Of a stretch of DNA of 64,000 bases, positions 1-7,398 are shown in pieces (the first letter of the stretch is position 1; the number at the start of each line of letters is the position of its first letter). The notes below the pieces were generated by a model that was not told the origin of the DNA, did not search any database, and worked only from the letters and a program-made list of their open reading frames with translations. The position numbers and the translations under genes were made by a program. Origin of the DNA: Acidaminococcus hominis (lineage in GTDB: Bacteria; Bacillota; Negativicutes; Acidaminococcales; Acidaminococcaceae); the NCBI RefSeq assembly GCF_021044795.1, contig NZ_JAJNOP010000004.1. One strand, 5' to 3'.

Positions 1-5
1 ATGTG

Positions 6-90
6 ATCCATAGTGATTGCTCCTTTGTTGATGATTTCTCGCAAAACCATTTTAACATGAAGCTTCACTATGGATTTTTGTTTTTTGATT
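6..90 (+). terminator. Inverted repeat with long loop followed by T-rich tract
   Basis: An 11-base arm (ATCCATAGTGA) near position 6 is matched by its complement near 67-77, with about 48 bases between, followed by a T-rich run to about 90. It could terminate a gene lying left of the window or be the end of a degenerate mobile element. The large loop makes it weak as an intrinsic terminator. Confidence 0.3.
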
Positions 91-179
91 AACTGTTCAA
101 ATTCATTTTACAACTAACCATTCCCTTTTCTACATATTGTAACAACTTATCAGCAAATTTTTTCACCCATAACCTGAAA

Positions 180-376
180 GGGCGGTTTTTCGGCACGAAA
201 AGTTGATTGTGGAAAAATTTGGGGGTGAGTGCGGTCAGCGGGGTGTAGTGATGTGATGCCGGGCAATCCTGAATTTGAACCCTATACCGTTCTCGCCTCA
301 AAAACATGACGAGAACGAGGAGGCGTGAAAAAATGGCTTGCGAGCTCAAAAGAGTTTGCAAGCCATTTTTATTGTT
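180..376 (+). ncRNA. Candidate small RNA ending in an intrinsic terminator
   Basis: No convincing coding sequence lies here. Arms 288-295 (CGTTCTCG) and 310-317 (CGAGAACG) form an 8-bp stem, and 294-299 (CGCCTC) can alternatively or additionally pair with 320-325 (GAGGCG), a possible pseudoknot. Just downstream is an 11-bp terminator hairpin, 331-341 with 358-368, ending in a T-run. A structured stretch ending in a terminator suggests a small RNA on the plus strand. No promoter was identified and no RNA family was recognised. The 5' end given is only approximate. Confidence 0.3.
331..370 (+). terminator. Strong intrinsic terminator hairpin
   Basis: AAATGGCTTGC at 331-341 pairs perfectly with GCAAGCCATTT at 358-368, followed by T-rich sequence. 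It is also preceded by an A-run, so it could act on both strands. Confidence 0.65.
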
Positions 377-429
377 CTTTATAGCCGTATCTTAATAAAC
401 TTCCTCAGTCATTCCTGCGGACTGACGTT

Positions 430-985
430 CCCTACAACGCTTTGCGGCCGCATCCAAACAGCCAACAAATTCTGCAAGCGGCTGTTTGGTCAATAAGGCC
501 CATGCGATAGCGGGATTGGTCTGGCCCCTTCAAGAGTTGCGCTCACATCCAAGAGCATGTTAGTTTATCAAAATGCTCTTGGCTAATGTGAGCCATGTGA
601 TAGCAGCCCAAGAAGCAAGCCCGCAGGGCGCGGCTGATTGGAGCGCTGCGAACCACTAAGGGGCTGGCAGCTCTATGAGCTGACTGGGGAAGTTCCAGGA
701 CGCAGCTGAGCAGCGAGCCGTGAACCGCTCAGGGGCCAGTCTTAGGCCCATACGAGTCAAGTGCAAAACGGGTATAGGAAAAGAAAGCATAGTACGTAGA
801 TGATTGCAACATCTCTTTTTATCACATGACTAGTAGTGGATAAGAACGCTTCCTGCAAGCGTTGCGGTCACGTCCAAATATCTTCCCAAGTTACCCAAAA
901 GATATTTGGAATACGTGACCCATGTGATAGCTGCCCAGAAGGCAAGCCCGTGGGGCGATGCCGCCTGGCTTGCAGCGAACCACTG
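430..985 (+). repeat. Three-copy structured repeat with compensatory stem changes
   Basis: Three related units begin near 434, 534 and 857. Each has a TTGCGG/C-like lead-in, an outer stem, the conserved tract CRTCCAA opening a 10-11 bp inner stem, a loop of about 14-16 bases, and then CCATGYGATAGC. Inner stems differ in sequence but stay paired: CCAAACAGCC/GGCTGTTTGG, CCAAGAGCAT/ATGCTCTTGG and CCAAATATCTT/AAGATATTTGG. The outer stem also covaries in units 2 and 3 (GCTCACAT/ATGTGAGC and GGTCACGT/ACGTGACC) but is largely lost in unit 1. Units 2 and 3 share a 3' part with GCAAGCCCG, a small GCCC-NNN-GGGC hairpin and GCGAACCACT; a further degenerate copy of that tail (GTGAACCGCTCAGGGGCC) lies near 719-737. 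No nuclease or transposase gene is adjacent. It could be a tandem structured RNA or a palindromic DNA repeat. Confidence 0.6.
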
Positions 986-1297
986 TAGGAAGTATCACCG
1001 AAGGTGACGATAGAAGTTTTACTATTTCACAGCCCCATTTTCTCTTAGTATATTCTCCCCTGCTGCTCTGCCCCAGGAAAACCTCCCCAGTCAGTTTTCA
1101 CCTAAAAAAACGACCCAGCCAGCCCCTATTTGCCCCAATTTCCACTTTTTTTATTGACTGTATATAGTTATCTTATGTAATTGACTATTTCTTAAATGAG
1201 AATTTATGTTTCCTTCTAATTTTTGTAACTATTAGTTCAAAATAGTTCCTATTTTCATGGTTGTTAAAATAAATAACTATGTTTTGGATAATAATTA
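986..1297. other. AT-rich intergenic stretch without recognised gene
   Basis: The first 40 bases contain a small hairpin (TCACC-GAA-GGTGA near 996-1008). The remainder becomes strongly AT-rich towards 1300, unlike the GC-rich genes of the window. Nothing coding was recognised. The AT-rich end leads into the promoter of the large RNA. Confidence 0.5.
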
Positions 1298-1326
1298 TTG
1301 ATTGTTGTTGTCTTTGGTGATACTAT
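1298..1326 (+). promoter_or_regulatory. Sigma-70-type promoter for the large RNA
   Basis: TTGATT at 1298-1303 is separated by 17 bases from TACTAT at 1321-1326, in an AT-rich stretch immediately before the GC-rich structured region. An overlapping alternative is TTGTTG (1302-1307) with TATACA (1324-1329) at 16 bases. Transcription would start near 1333. Confidence 0.55.
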
Positions 1327-1332
1327 ACAAGT

Positions 1333-2234
1333 AAGGAAGTGGGTTCCCTAGAGAGAAAAAAGTGAAACCCTCTTCCACCCAGGAAGCTGCCGGGCAGCCG
1401 GTGCGTTGGGTTCTCACCCCAAAGAGAAGGCCAGCAGCGGGCTACCCACCAGGTACACTTTCTGGAGTCAGTCCATTAAAACACCCGGGTTCCAGCTTGG
1501 ACCCCATTCCCGTTTGATGGACGGCAGGATGATTCCAGTGAGTCATCCAACTAGGCGAGATAATTTAGCGGTTGTCTTCAGATCCGCTGGCCGGTCAGCG
1601 AATCACTTGACGGACCACAGTTCCCTTGAATCGTTGGTCCCAAGTCCACACCGGACTTGCCAGCTGCGAGGTACTTGGCAGGATCCCTCCACGATGGGAC
1701 TGCTGCAGACACCCCGACAAAAAGCCAGCAAGGGCGATCCCCCAATCGTCCCTTGCTGGAAACCGGAAGGTGTGCAGCAGGCAGGGTTTCTGCACCATCG
1801 GCAGCGCCTTTCCCCAAGGCACTACGATTCCAGAAACCTTCTGACAAGGAAACGCAGCAGATCTCTTCCCCTGAGATTGGCAATATCGAAAGACCGGGGT
1901 CGCCATTCCCCGGTTTATCCCCAAGTTTGTTCCGGCAAGTTACCTTGAGTTTCTCAGTACCCCCTCCCCATAATCAACGGGCTTCGGGTGCCGGAACTGG
2001 ATCCGCCGTTCCCCCTATAACGACTGGTCCACCCCAAAGCTTCGGCACTTCACCTGTTGATCGGAGTACTGACCTCCCCCTAAAAAAACTCAGGTACGGC
2101 CGGGCAAGCGATCATCTTCGATAAGTGTAGTAGGAAAGTTTCTGAAACCCCATTTCAGAAACCATTTGTAGCAAGACCTCCAATAATCCTCCTATCATTG
2201 CGGTCATGGGTTCCCCATCCATGACCGCCTTTTT
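1333..2234 (+). ncRNA. Large highly structured non-coding RNA, class not assigned
   Basis: About 900 bases between a good promoter (1298-1326) and an intrinsic terminator (2200-2234) carry no plausible protein. Several short overlapping frames are open on both strands, but none has a ribosome site or recognisable domain. The sequence is dense in local stems: GGATGA/TCATCC (1527-1548), CGCTG/CAGCG (1585-1600), CAAGTCC/GGACTTG (1641-1659), a roughly 14-bp stem CCAGCAAGGG.../...CCCTTGCTGG with one bulge (1725-1759), GGTTTCTG/CAGAAACC enclosing GCCTT/AAGGC (1785-1838), ACCGGGG/CCCCGGT (1893-1914) and a perfect 10-bp stem GTTTCTGAAA/TTTCAGAAAC (2138-2162). Size and multi-stem layout resemble the large ornate bacterial RNAs (ROOL, GOLLD and OLE types), but I cannot assign a family by eye. 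Confidence 0.6.
2200..2234 (+). terminator. Terminator of the large RNA
   Basis: GCGGTCATGG (2200-2209) pairs with CCATGACCGC (2219-2228), followed by TTTTT. There is no T-run on the other strand, which fixes the direction of the preceding transcript as plus. Confidence 0.75.
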
Positions 2235-2259
2235 AGTTATGTAAAATATCCTAAAGCAA

Positions 2260-2307
2260 AACGCGAAAAGCCCGGTACCTCTGTGCAGGTATCGGACTTT
2301 TCGCGTT
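2260..2307 (-). terminator. Terminator downstream of gltS
   Basis: AACGCGAAAAG at 2260-2270 pairs with CTTTTCGCGTT at 2297-2307, with a second inner stem (GTACCT/AGGTAT). On the minus strand it ends in TTTTGCTTT. It lies 22 bases beyond the gltS stop. Confidence 0.7.
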
Positions 2308-2329
2308 GATAAGAGGAGTTGTGCAAACC

Positions 2330-3526
2330 TTACAATCCGGCAACAAATTTTTGAATGGCTGTGATGTACAGCGGATTGTAGGTATTGCCGATCAATATGG
2401 ACATAGCCGGGAAAATAGTCCAGGCCATATTGGCCCAGCCGAACTCATCCATTACGGACTTTTCGTTGGCCACGGCGTTGGGAGCGGCTCCCAGCCCTAC
2501 TCCCACCAGGCCAGCAACCATAACGGCTGCGTTGTAATTTTTCCCGTACATATAATACGCAATAAAAGCACCAAAGAAACAGGCCAGCAGGACCTCACCA
2601 ATGAGAATCAGCAGCATAGGACCTGCCACAGCAAACAGCTTGGTCATATCCATTGTCATCAACGTCAAGGCAATAAAGAAGTCCAGCATAATATGTTCCA
2701 ATACGGAAATTTCTTTTTCTGGAATCTCAATTTTCAGGGCTTCCATTACGTTGCGGCAGATGACGCCGGAGAACAAGCAGCCCACAAAATAGGGCATTTC
2801 CACCTGGGGAATCAGTTTCAAAACTTTGTAAACGGGCACGCCTAGGCCGGCAATCAGTAGCAGCATAAAGAACGCCGTGGATACTTTCTTGGTATCCAGT
2901 GGATGCACTTCTTTTGTGTTGGTTACTTCTACGTTCTCCTGGTCTTCCGGAAGTGGCTGCAAATGATGGGTCTTGATCAGGTATCTGGCAGTGGGGCCGC
3001 CAAACAAGGAGGCAACCACCATACCAAAGGTACCGGCCGCTACGCCAATGACCGTAGCGCCATCACAGCCCAACCGTTCAAAAATAGGGCCAAAAGCACC
3101 CGCAGTCCCTACGCCCCCGTACATGGCAGCCGAACCGCAGGCAATCCCAATCAGAGGATTGACCCCAGTCATTTTGGCAATGGCCACGCCCACGATATTT
3201 TGCAGCGTAATGAGAATCACAGAAGCAATGGCAATCTGTACACAGAGCTTGCCGCCCTTACGCAGCAGCTCGGCAGTAAAGCCAATTCCCACAGCCGTAA
3301 AGAACAGATTCATGGACCAGCCGGTGAGCTGGCCCGTCCACACTACGCTGATGCCGCCGTACACTTTCAGCAGACACATCAGGATACTTACCAGCAGTCC
3401 AGAAACCACTGCGGCCGGAATACAAAAATCACGAAACACTTTCACCCTAGCAACAATATATCTTCCTAAAAGTACGACAAAAGCGGCAACCCCTGTTGTA
3501 GTCAGTAAATCCAGCGTGATTTTCAT
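2330..3526 (-). CDS. gltS: Sodium/glutamate symporter GltS
   Basis: This inner-membrane carrier takes up glutamate with sodium. The 398-residue length is normal for the ESS family. Hydrophobic segments run throughout, with the duplicated glycine-rich regions typical of GltS: around residues 125-180 (GSAAMYGGVGTAGAF and a following GTFGMVVASLFGGPTA stretch) and again around 335-360 (GLVGVGLGAAPNA). A ribosome site AAGGAT lies 9 bases before the ATG. It follows the aldolase gene after 7 bases, so the two are almost certainly cotranscribed. In a glutamate fermenter this would feed the main energy substrate into the cell; that role is inferred. Confidence 0.92.
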   Translation of the reverse strand: MKITLDLLTTTGVAAFVVLLGRYIVARVKVFRDFCIPAAVVSGLLVSILMCLLKVYGGISVVWTGQLTGWSMNLFFTAVGIGFTAELLRKGGKLCVQIAIASVILITLQNIVGVAIAKMTGVNPLIGIACGSAAMYGGVGTAGAFGPIFERLGCDGATVIGVAAGTFGMVVASLFGGPTARYLIKTHHLQPLPEDQENVEVTNTKEVHPLDTKKVSTAFFMLLLIAGLGVPVYKVLKLIPQVEMPYFVGCLFSGVICRNVMEALKIEIPEKEISVLEHIMLDFFIALTLMTMDMTKLFAVAGPMLLILIGEVLLACFFGAFIAYYMYGKNYNAAVMVAGLVGVGLGAAPNAVANEKSVMDEFGWANMAWTIFPAMSILIGNTYNPLYITAIQKFVAGL

Positions 3527-3533
3527 GATATAT

Positions 3534-4310
3534 TTATCCTTTCACGGAATAGGATTTCAGCCCCTCGCACAAATCTTTGTAGGCTTTGTACAGCAAATAC
3601 TGCGGAAAATCGGTATGGTAGTGGGAAATACCCTTGCATTTGGCGAATTCAGCAGCATCGCTGGGCTGCAGCACCTGGGCAGAACAGCTCTTGCCATATT
3701 GCTCACACAGGGCAGCGCAGTCCAAAACCGCCTGTTTCACCTTGGGATGGAACACTTGTCCAGGAACCCCCAGGGCAACGGCCAGGTCGATATTGCCGAT
3801 GGAAACGGTATCAATGCCCGGAGTAGCAATGATTTCTTCCATATTCCGAACCCCTTCCACCCCTTCAATAATCACGGAAACCGCTACTTCCCGGTTGGCT
3901 TTGGCATAGCAGCCAGCCCGGTCCACGCCGTACCCATTATTACGGGTAAAAGGACAGGCTCCCCGCACCCCTTCCGGCGGATACTTGCACAGAGCAACAG
4001 CCAATTTTGCTTCTGCTGCATTGGTAATTCCCGGCACCTTGATGGCAGAAGCCCCCATGTCCAGAGCCTTGCGGATACTGGTTTCGTCCAGCCCAGGCAC
4101 CCGCACCATAGCGGCCATTCCGCAGGCATCACAGGTACGGATCATGGACATGACTTCCGTCATCGTCAGCTGTTCATGTTCCAGGTCCAGGATAACCAAA
4201 TCCACCCCAGCCTGCTTCATGACCTCAATGGCAGTATCAGCAGGAAAAGTAATGTAGCTGCCAATAAATTTCTCGTGTTTTTCCAACAATGATCTGAATG
4301 TAGTCTTCAT
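3534..4310 (-). CDS. HpcH/HpaI-family aldolase
   Basis: The predicted enzyme is a metal-dependent class II pyruvate-type aldolase (2,4-dihydroxyhept-2-enedioate aldolase/citrate lyase fold). Its 258 residues match the family. Family features seen are LDLEHEQ near residue 45 (catalytic His region), IIEGVEGVRNMEEI with the metal-ligand Glu near 150, and GIDTVSIGNIDLA with the metal-ligand Asp near 175. AAAGAGG precedes the ATG by 7 bases. It is the first gene of the aldolase-gltS pair. The true substrate is unknown. Pairing with a glutamate-type carrier and a LysR regulator suggests catabolism of a dicarboxylate-like compound, which is inference only. Confidence 0.85.
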   Translation of the reverse strand: MKTTFRSLLEKHEKFIGSYITFPADTAIEVMKQAGVDLVILDLEHEQLTMTEVMSMIRTCDACGMAAMVRVPGLDETSIRKALDMGASAIKVPGITNAAEAKLAVALCKYPPEGVRGACPFTRNNGYGVDRAGCYAKANREVAVSVIIEGVEGVRNMEEIIATPGIDTVSIGNIDLAVALGVPGQVFHPKVKQAVLDCAALCEQYGKSCSAQVLQPSDAAEFAKCKGISHYHTDFPQYLLYKAYKDLCEGLKSYSVKG

Positions 4311-4331
4311 GGGTTTGCCTCTTTCCTTTTT

Positions 4332-4343
4332 TGCACCGGTGCA
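4332..4343. promoter_or_regulatory. Perfect 12-bp palindrome, possible operator
   Basis: TGCACCGGTGCA is a perfect palindrome between the likely extended -10 (TGCTATAGT on the minus strand, near 4357-4365) and the ribosome site of the aldolase gene. Its position suits a repressor or activator site acting on the aldolase-gltS operon. Confidence 0.4.
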
Positions 4344-4394
4344 CTCTCTTTAAGATAACTATAGCACTGGACGGAAAATTCAGGAAATAGCAAT

Positions 4395-4431
4395 AAAAAA
4401 TATCGCTTATCCAAAAAATGAATAAGCGATA
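4395..4431 (-). terminator. Terminator downstream of the LysR gene
   Basis: TATCGCTTAT (4401-4410) pairs with ATAAGCGATA (4422-4431), and the minus strand continues in a run of six T. It separates the regulator transcript from the aldolase-gltS transcript. Confidence 0.75.
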
Positions 4432-4453
4432 CAAAGTATTTCCGGCTAAGCCC

Positions 4454-5356
4454 TCAACCCTTTTGCCCGTGGTCTGCCAGCCACTGCCGGAAGAATTTTT
4501 GAAACAGCGCTGCTTCCCGAGAACACTGGGCAGCTTTCAGGGAATTCAGGGCCAGGTGCAGCGTCAGGTTCGGATCAGCAAAAGGCCGGAAGGTCAAATC
4601 GTAGCCATACCGTTTCAGCTTGCTGCAGAACTTGCTGGGCAAAAAAGCCACCCCATTGTTGTGTTCCACCATGGACAGCATCAGATCATGCTGCATGGTT
4701 TCCAGCAGAATGTGGGGCTGGATGTGATGCTCCGCAAACCCCCGGAGAATCTTGTCGTGCAATACATATTCTTCCGTGTAAATAATGATGGCCTCACTGC
4801 GCAAATCCGGATAATCCACCTGCTCCAAGCGGGCCAGAGGATGGTTCTTGGGCAGCACCACACTGTGGGTATCCTGCTCCATCCATTCCCTCTGAAATTC
4901 CGGATTCCCCCGAGGATTGAAAATACCAAAGTCCAAAAGCCCATCCTGGAGAAGCTTGGCAATATGCTTGGGCCCTGTTTCCAAGAGAGATACCTTGATG
5001 TTGGGATAAGCCTGCTTAAAATCCCCCAAAATGGCACTGATGGCCGTGTTGGCCGTAATCAGAGGGATACCAATATAGATGGTTCCGCAAAGCTTCTGGT
5101 CATCCCCTTTGCCAAACCCCTCCAGATTGTGGAAAGCCACCACCTGCTCCCGGGCCAGCGGCAGAAACGCCGCTCCCGCATCCGTCAGCCTGACCTCATG
5201 CTTGGTCCGGCGAAACAGCTGAACCCCCAGCTCCTCCTCCAGTTCCTTGATGGTCCGACTTAACGTAGGCTGAGAAATATGCGTCCGCTCCGCCGTCTTG
5301 GTAAAATTCAAATACCTGGCCACTTCCATAAAATACTCCAAATGCCGTATTTCCAT
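4454..5356 (-). CDS. LysR-family transcriptional regulator
   Basis: The start is taken at the ATG giving MEIRHLEYF, because GGGAG lies 6 bases upstream and the family begins this way; a longer in-frame start at 5380 is less likely. The protein has 300 residues. The N-terminal winged helix-turn-helix (residues 1-60) includes FTKTAERTHISQPTLSRTIK, followed by a linker helix and a periplasmic-binding-protein-like effector domain. It lies just upstream of, and codirectional with, the aldolase-gltS pair, which is the most likely target. Target and inducer are not shown by the sequence. Confidence 0.9.
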   Translation of the reverse strand: MEIRHLEYFMEVARYLNFTKTAERTHISQPTLSRTIKELEEELGVQLFRRTKHEVRLTDAGAAFLPLAREQVVAFHNLEGFGKGDDQKLCGTIYIGIPLITANTAISAILGDFKQAYPNIKVSLLETGPKHIAKLLQDGLLDFGIFNPRGNPEFQREWMEQDTHSVVLPKNHPLARLEQVDYPDLRSEAIIIYTEEYVLHDKILRGFAEHHIQPHILLETMQHDLMLSMVEHNNGVAFLPSKFCSKLKRYGYDLTFRPFADPNLTLHLALNSLKAAQCSREAALFQKFFRQWLADHGQKG

Positions 5357-5767
5357 ACCATTCTCCCTATCCAGAAACAAAGGTGCGTTCCTTGCCCAGG
5401 CCCAGCCTCGCCGAACCCTAGTCCGTTTATCCTGCCCTTATTATACCATGGTGAATGTCAGGGAGAAGAAGCAACAAAAGCCCTTGAAAAGGCAATTCCT
5501 CGCTTTTCAGGGGCTTGTTGATTTGCCAGATTGGAAAAATAGTTCAATTAATTATTGGAATCTAAGGAAAAGAAAAAACTTTTCGCAGCTTTTTCTAGGG
5601 CAGGGAACACAGCCCTTCTTCTGTTCCAAAGTCCACAGCTTTGAAACAGGAAAAGGGCTTATTATAAGTTTTTTCACAAATTCGTTTCTTTTTCTTGAGT
5701 CTGTGTCAAAATATGGTAAAATAAAACGTAATCTTGTAACCCTACACTACACATAAAGGAGCCAATT
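5357..5767. other. Divergent intergenic region with two long inverted repeats
   Basis: This 411-base gap separates lysR and nhaC. It holds AAGCCCTTGAAAAG paired with CTTTTCAGGGGCTT (about 5478-5516), and a longer imperfect hairpin, AGCCCTTCTTCTGTTCC with GAAACAGGAAAAGGGCT (about 5611-5659), followed on the plus strand by TTTTTT. The nhaC promoter lies right of both. On the minus strand the first hairpin would sit in the lysR leader. No gene was recognised. Confidence 0.5.
5695..5722 (+). promoter_or_regulatory. Promoter of nhaC
   Basis: TTGAGT (5695-5700) is followed after 16 bases by TAAAAT (5717-5722). The start codon lies 45 bases downstream, with AAAGGAG as ribosome site. Confidence 0.45.
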
Positions 5768-7312
5768 ATGCAACCTATCGACGTTGGGTTTTACTCCCTA
5801 TTCCCTCCCATCATTGCCATTGCCCTGGCACTGATCACCAAAGAAGTTATTTCCTCCCTGATGCTGGGCATTTTGTCCGGCGGCCTGATCTACGCGGTGT
5901 TTTCCGGCGGTGGGCTGGTAGCCATGAGTTCCATTGCTTTTGAAATCATGGCCAAAACCGTGGGGACCATGGACAAATTCTACATTATCCTGTTCCTGGC
6001 CCTTTTGGGTTCCCTGGTGTGCGTGGTCACCAAGGCCGGCGGTTCCTATGCCTACGGCAAGTGGGCTACCCAGAAGATCAAAAGCAAGCGGGCGGCAGAA
6101 CTGGCCACCAGTCTTTTGGGGGTACTGATTTTCATCGACGACTATTTCAACTGCCTGACGGTGGGCACCGTAATGAAGCCGGTCACCGACAAGTACAAGG
6201 TTTCCCGGGCCAAGCTGGCCTACATCATCGACACCACGGCGGCACCGGTGTGCATCATTGCTCCTGTATCCAGCTGGGCTGCGGCGGTAGGTTCCACCCT
6301 GTACGAAACGGGCGCCTTCTCCAACGAGCTTTCTGCCTTCTTTGCCACCATTCCCTATAATATGTATGCCATTTTGTCCATTATCATGGTGGTGACCCTG
6401 TCTGCTACAAACCTGGAATTTGGTCCCATGGCCAATGCAGAGTGGGAAGCGGAAGAAAACGATAACCTGGGGGCTATCGATACCATGATTACCCAAGGGG
6501 AAGCGGAACCCAACACCAAGGGTACGGTGCTGGACCTGGTGATTCCTATTCTGGCCCTGATTGTCTTCACCATCCTGGCCATGCTGTACACCGGCGGCTA
6601 CTGGGATAAGCCCATTTCCTTCCAGGAAGCCATTGGCGCCTGCAATTCCTCTGCCTCCCTGGTGCTGGGCGGCTTCTGGGCTCTGGTGGTGGCATTCTTC
6701 CAGTTCGTTCCCCGGAAACTGATTTCCTTTAAGGATTTTATGAGCAACATCACCACGGGCATCAACACCATGGTGCCGGCCTACATCATCCTGACCCTGG
6801 CCTGGACCATCGGTTCCCTGTGCCAGAACTGCCTGGGCACCGGGCAATACATCGGTATGCTGGTGGAAACCAGCCAGCTGCCCACGGAGCTGATTCCGGC
6901 CATTGTGTTCCTGGTAGCTGCGGGGCTGTCCTTCTCCATTGGTACGGCCTGGGGCACCTTCGGGATTTTCATTCCTATTGTGGTTTTCATCTGCCAGGCT
7001 ACCCCGCCTGAAATCATGACGGTGACCCTGGCTGCTACCCTGGCAGGTTCCGTATTCGGGGACCACTGCTCCCCCATTTCCGATACCACGATTTTGTCCA
7101 GCTCCGGCGCTGGCTGCAATCATATGCAGCACGTGAGCACCCAGATCCCCTACGCCTGCCTGGTGGCCTTCTGCTGCTTTGTCAGCTACCTGGTGGCTGG
7201 GTTCTCCGGCGGCAATGTGTATCTGACCCTGGTTACGGGCATCGGTTTATTGGCCCTGACCCTGGTTGTGCTCCACAGAAGAGCCAAGGGCAGATTGGCG
7301 AAAAAAGCGTAA
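5768..7312 (+). CDS. nhaC: NhaC-family Na+/H+ antiporter
   Basis: This 514-residue polytopic membrane protein exchanges sodium for protons. Family features include the conserved FIDDYFNCLTVGTVMKPV segment near residues 120-140, IDTTAAPVCIIAPVSSW near 158-175, and GSVFGDHCSPISDTTILSS near 420-440. It stands alone with its own promoter and shares a bidirectional terminator with the convergent DASS transporter. It could recycle sodium brought in by symporters such as GltS or released by sodium-pumping decarboxylation; that link is inferred. The precise specificity (sodium, or a coupled substrate as in malate/lactate antiporters of this family) cannot be read from the sequence. Confidence 0.87.
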   Translation: MQPIDVGFYSLFPPIIAIALALITKEVISSLMLGILSGGLIYAVFSGGGLVAMSSIAFEIMAKTVGTMDKFYIILFLALLGSLVCVVTKAGGSYAYGKWATQKIKSKRAAELATSLLGVLIFIDDYFNCLTVGTVMKPVTDKYKVSRAKLAYIIDTTAAPVCIIAPVSSWAAAVGSTLYETGAFSNELSAFFATIPYNMYAILSIIMVVTLSATNLEFGPMANAEWEAEENDNLGAIDTMITQGEAEPNTKGTVLDLVIPILALIVFTILAMLYTGGYWDKPISFQEAIGACNSSASLVLGGFWALVVAFFQFVPRKLISFKDFMSNITTGINTMVPAYIILTLAWTIGSLCQNCLGTGQYIGMLVETSQLPTELIPAIVFLVAAGLSFSIGTAWGTFGIFIPIVVFICQATPPEIMTVTLAATLAGSVFGDHCSPISDTTILSSSGAGCNHMQHVSTQIPYACLVAFCCFVSYLVAGFSGGNVYLTLVTGIGLLALTLVVLHRRAKGRLAKKA

Positions 7313-7323
7313 GCACCTATGAA

Positions 7324-7356
7324 AAAAGAGGTTCCGAAATAGTCGGAACCTCTTTT
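7324..7356. terminator. Bidirectional terminator between nhaC and the DASS transporter
   Basis: AAAAGAGGTTCCGA pairs perfectly with TCGGAACCTCTTTT across a 5-base loop, giving T-runs on both strands between two convergent genes. Confidence 0.85.
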
Positions 7357-7398
7357 CTTATGCGATTTTTCGTACGTTAGCCGCTAGTTTGTGGGGGC

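Noticed and set aside
241..330. A tRNA T-arm-like stretch (GGTTCAAAT on the minus strand)
   Set aside because: Acceptor, D-arm and anticodon stems could not be found around it.
89..361. Open frame of 90 codons on the minus strand at the left end
   Set aside because: It covers the hairpin-rich region and the terminator, has no recognisable domain, and reads like translated structured RNA.
434..985. CRISPR array
   Set aside because: The repeats are long, imperfect and vary inside their stems, with no uniform spacer length and no cas gene.
1406..2124. Several overlapping open frames on both strands (for example 1406-1948 plus and 1595-1924 minus)
   Set aside because: They overlap each other, lack ribosome sites and domains, and coincide with the stem-rich RNA between a promoter and terminator.
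5798..7132. A 444-codon open frame antisense to nhaC
   Set aside because: It is a shadow frame; the membrane protein on the plus strand has clear family motifs and a ribosome site.
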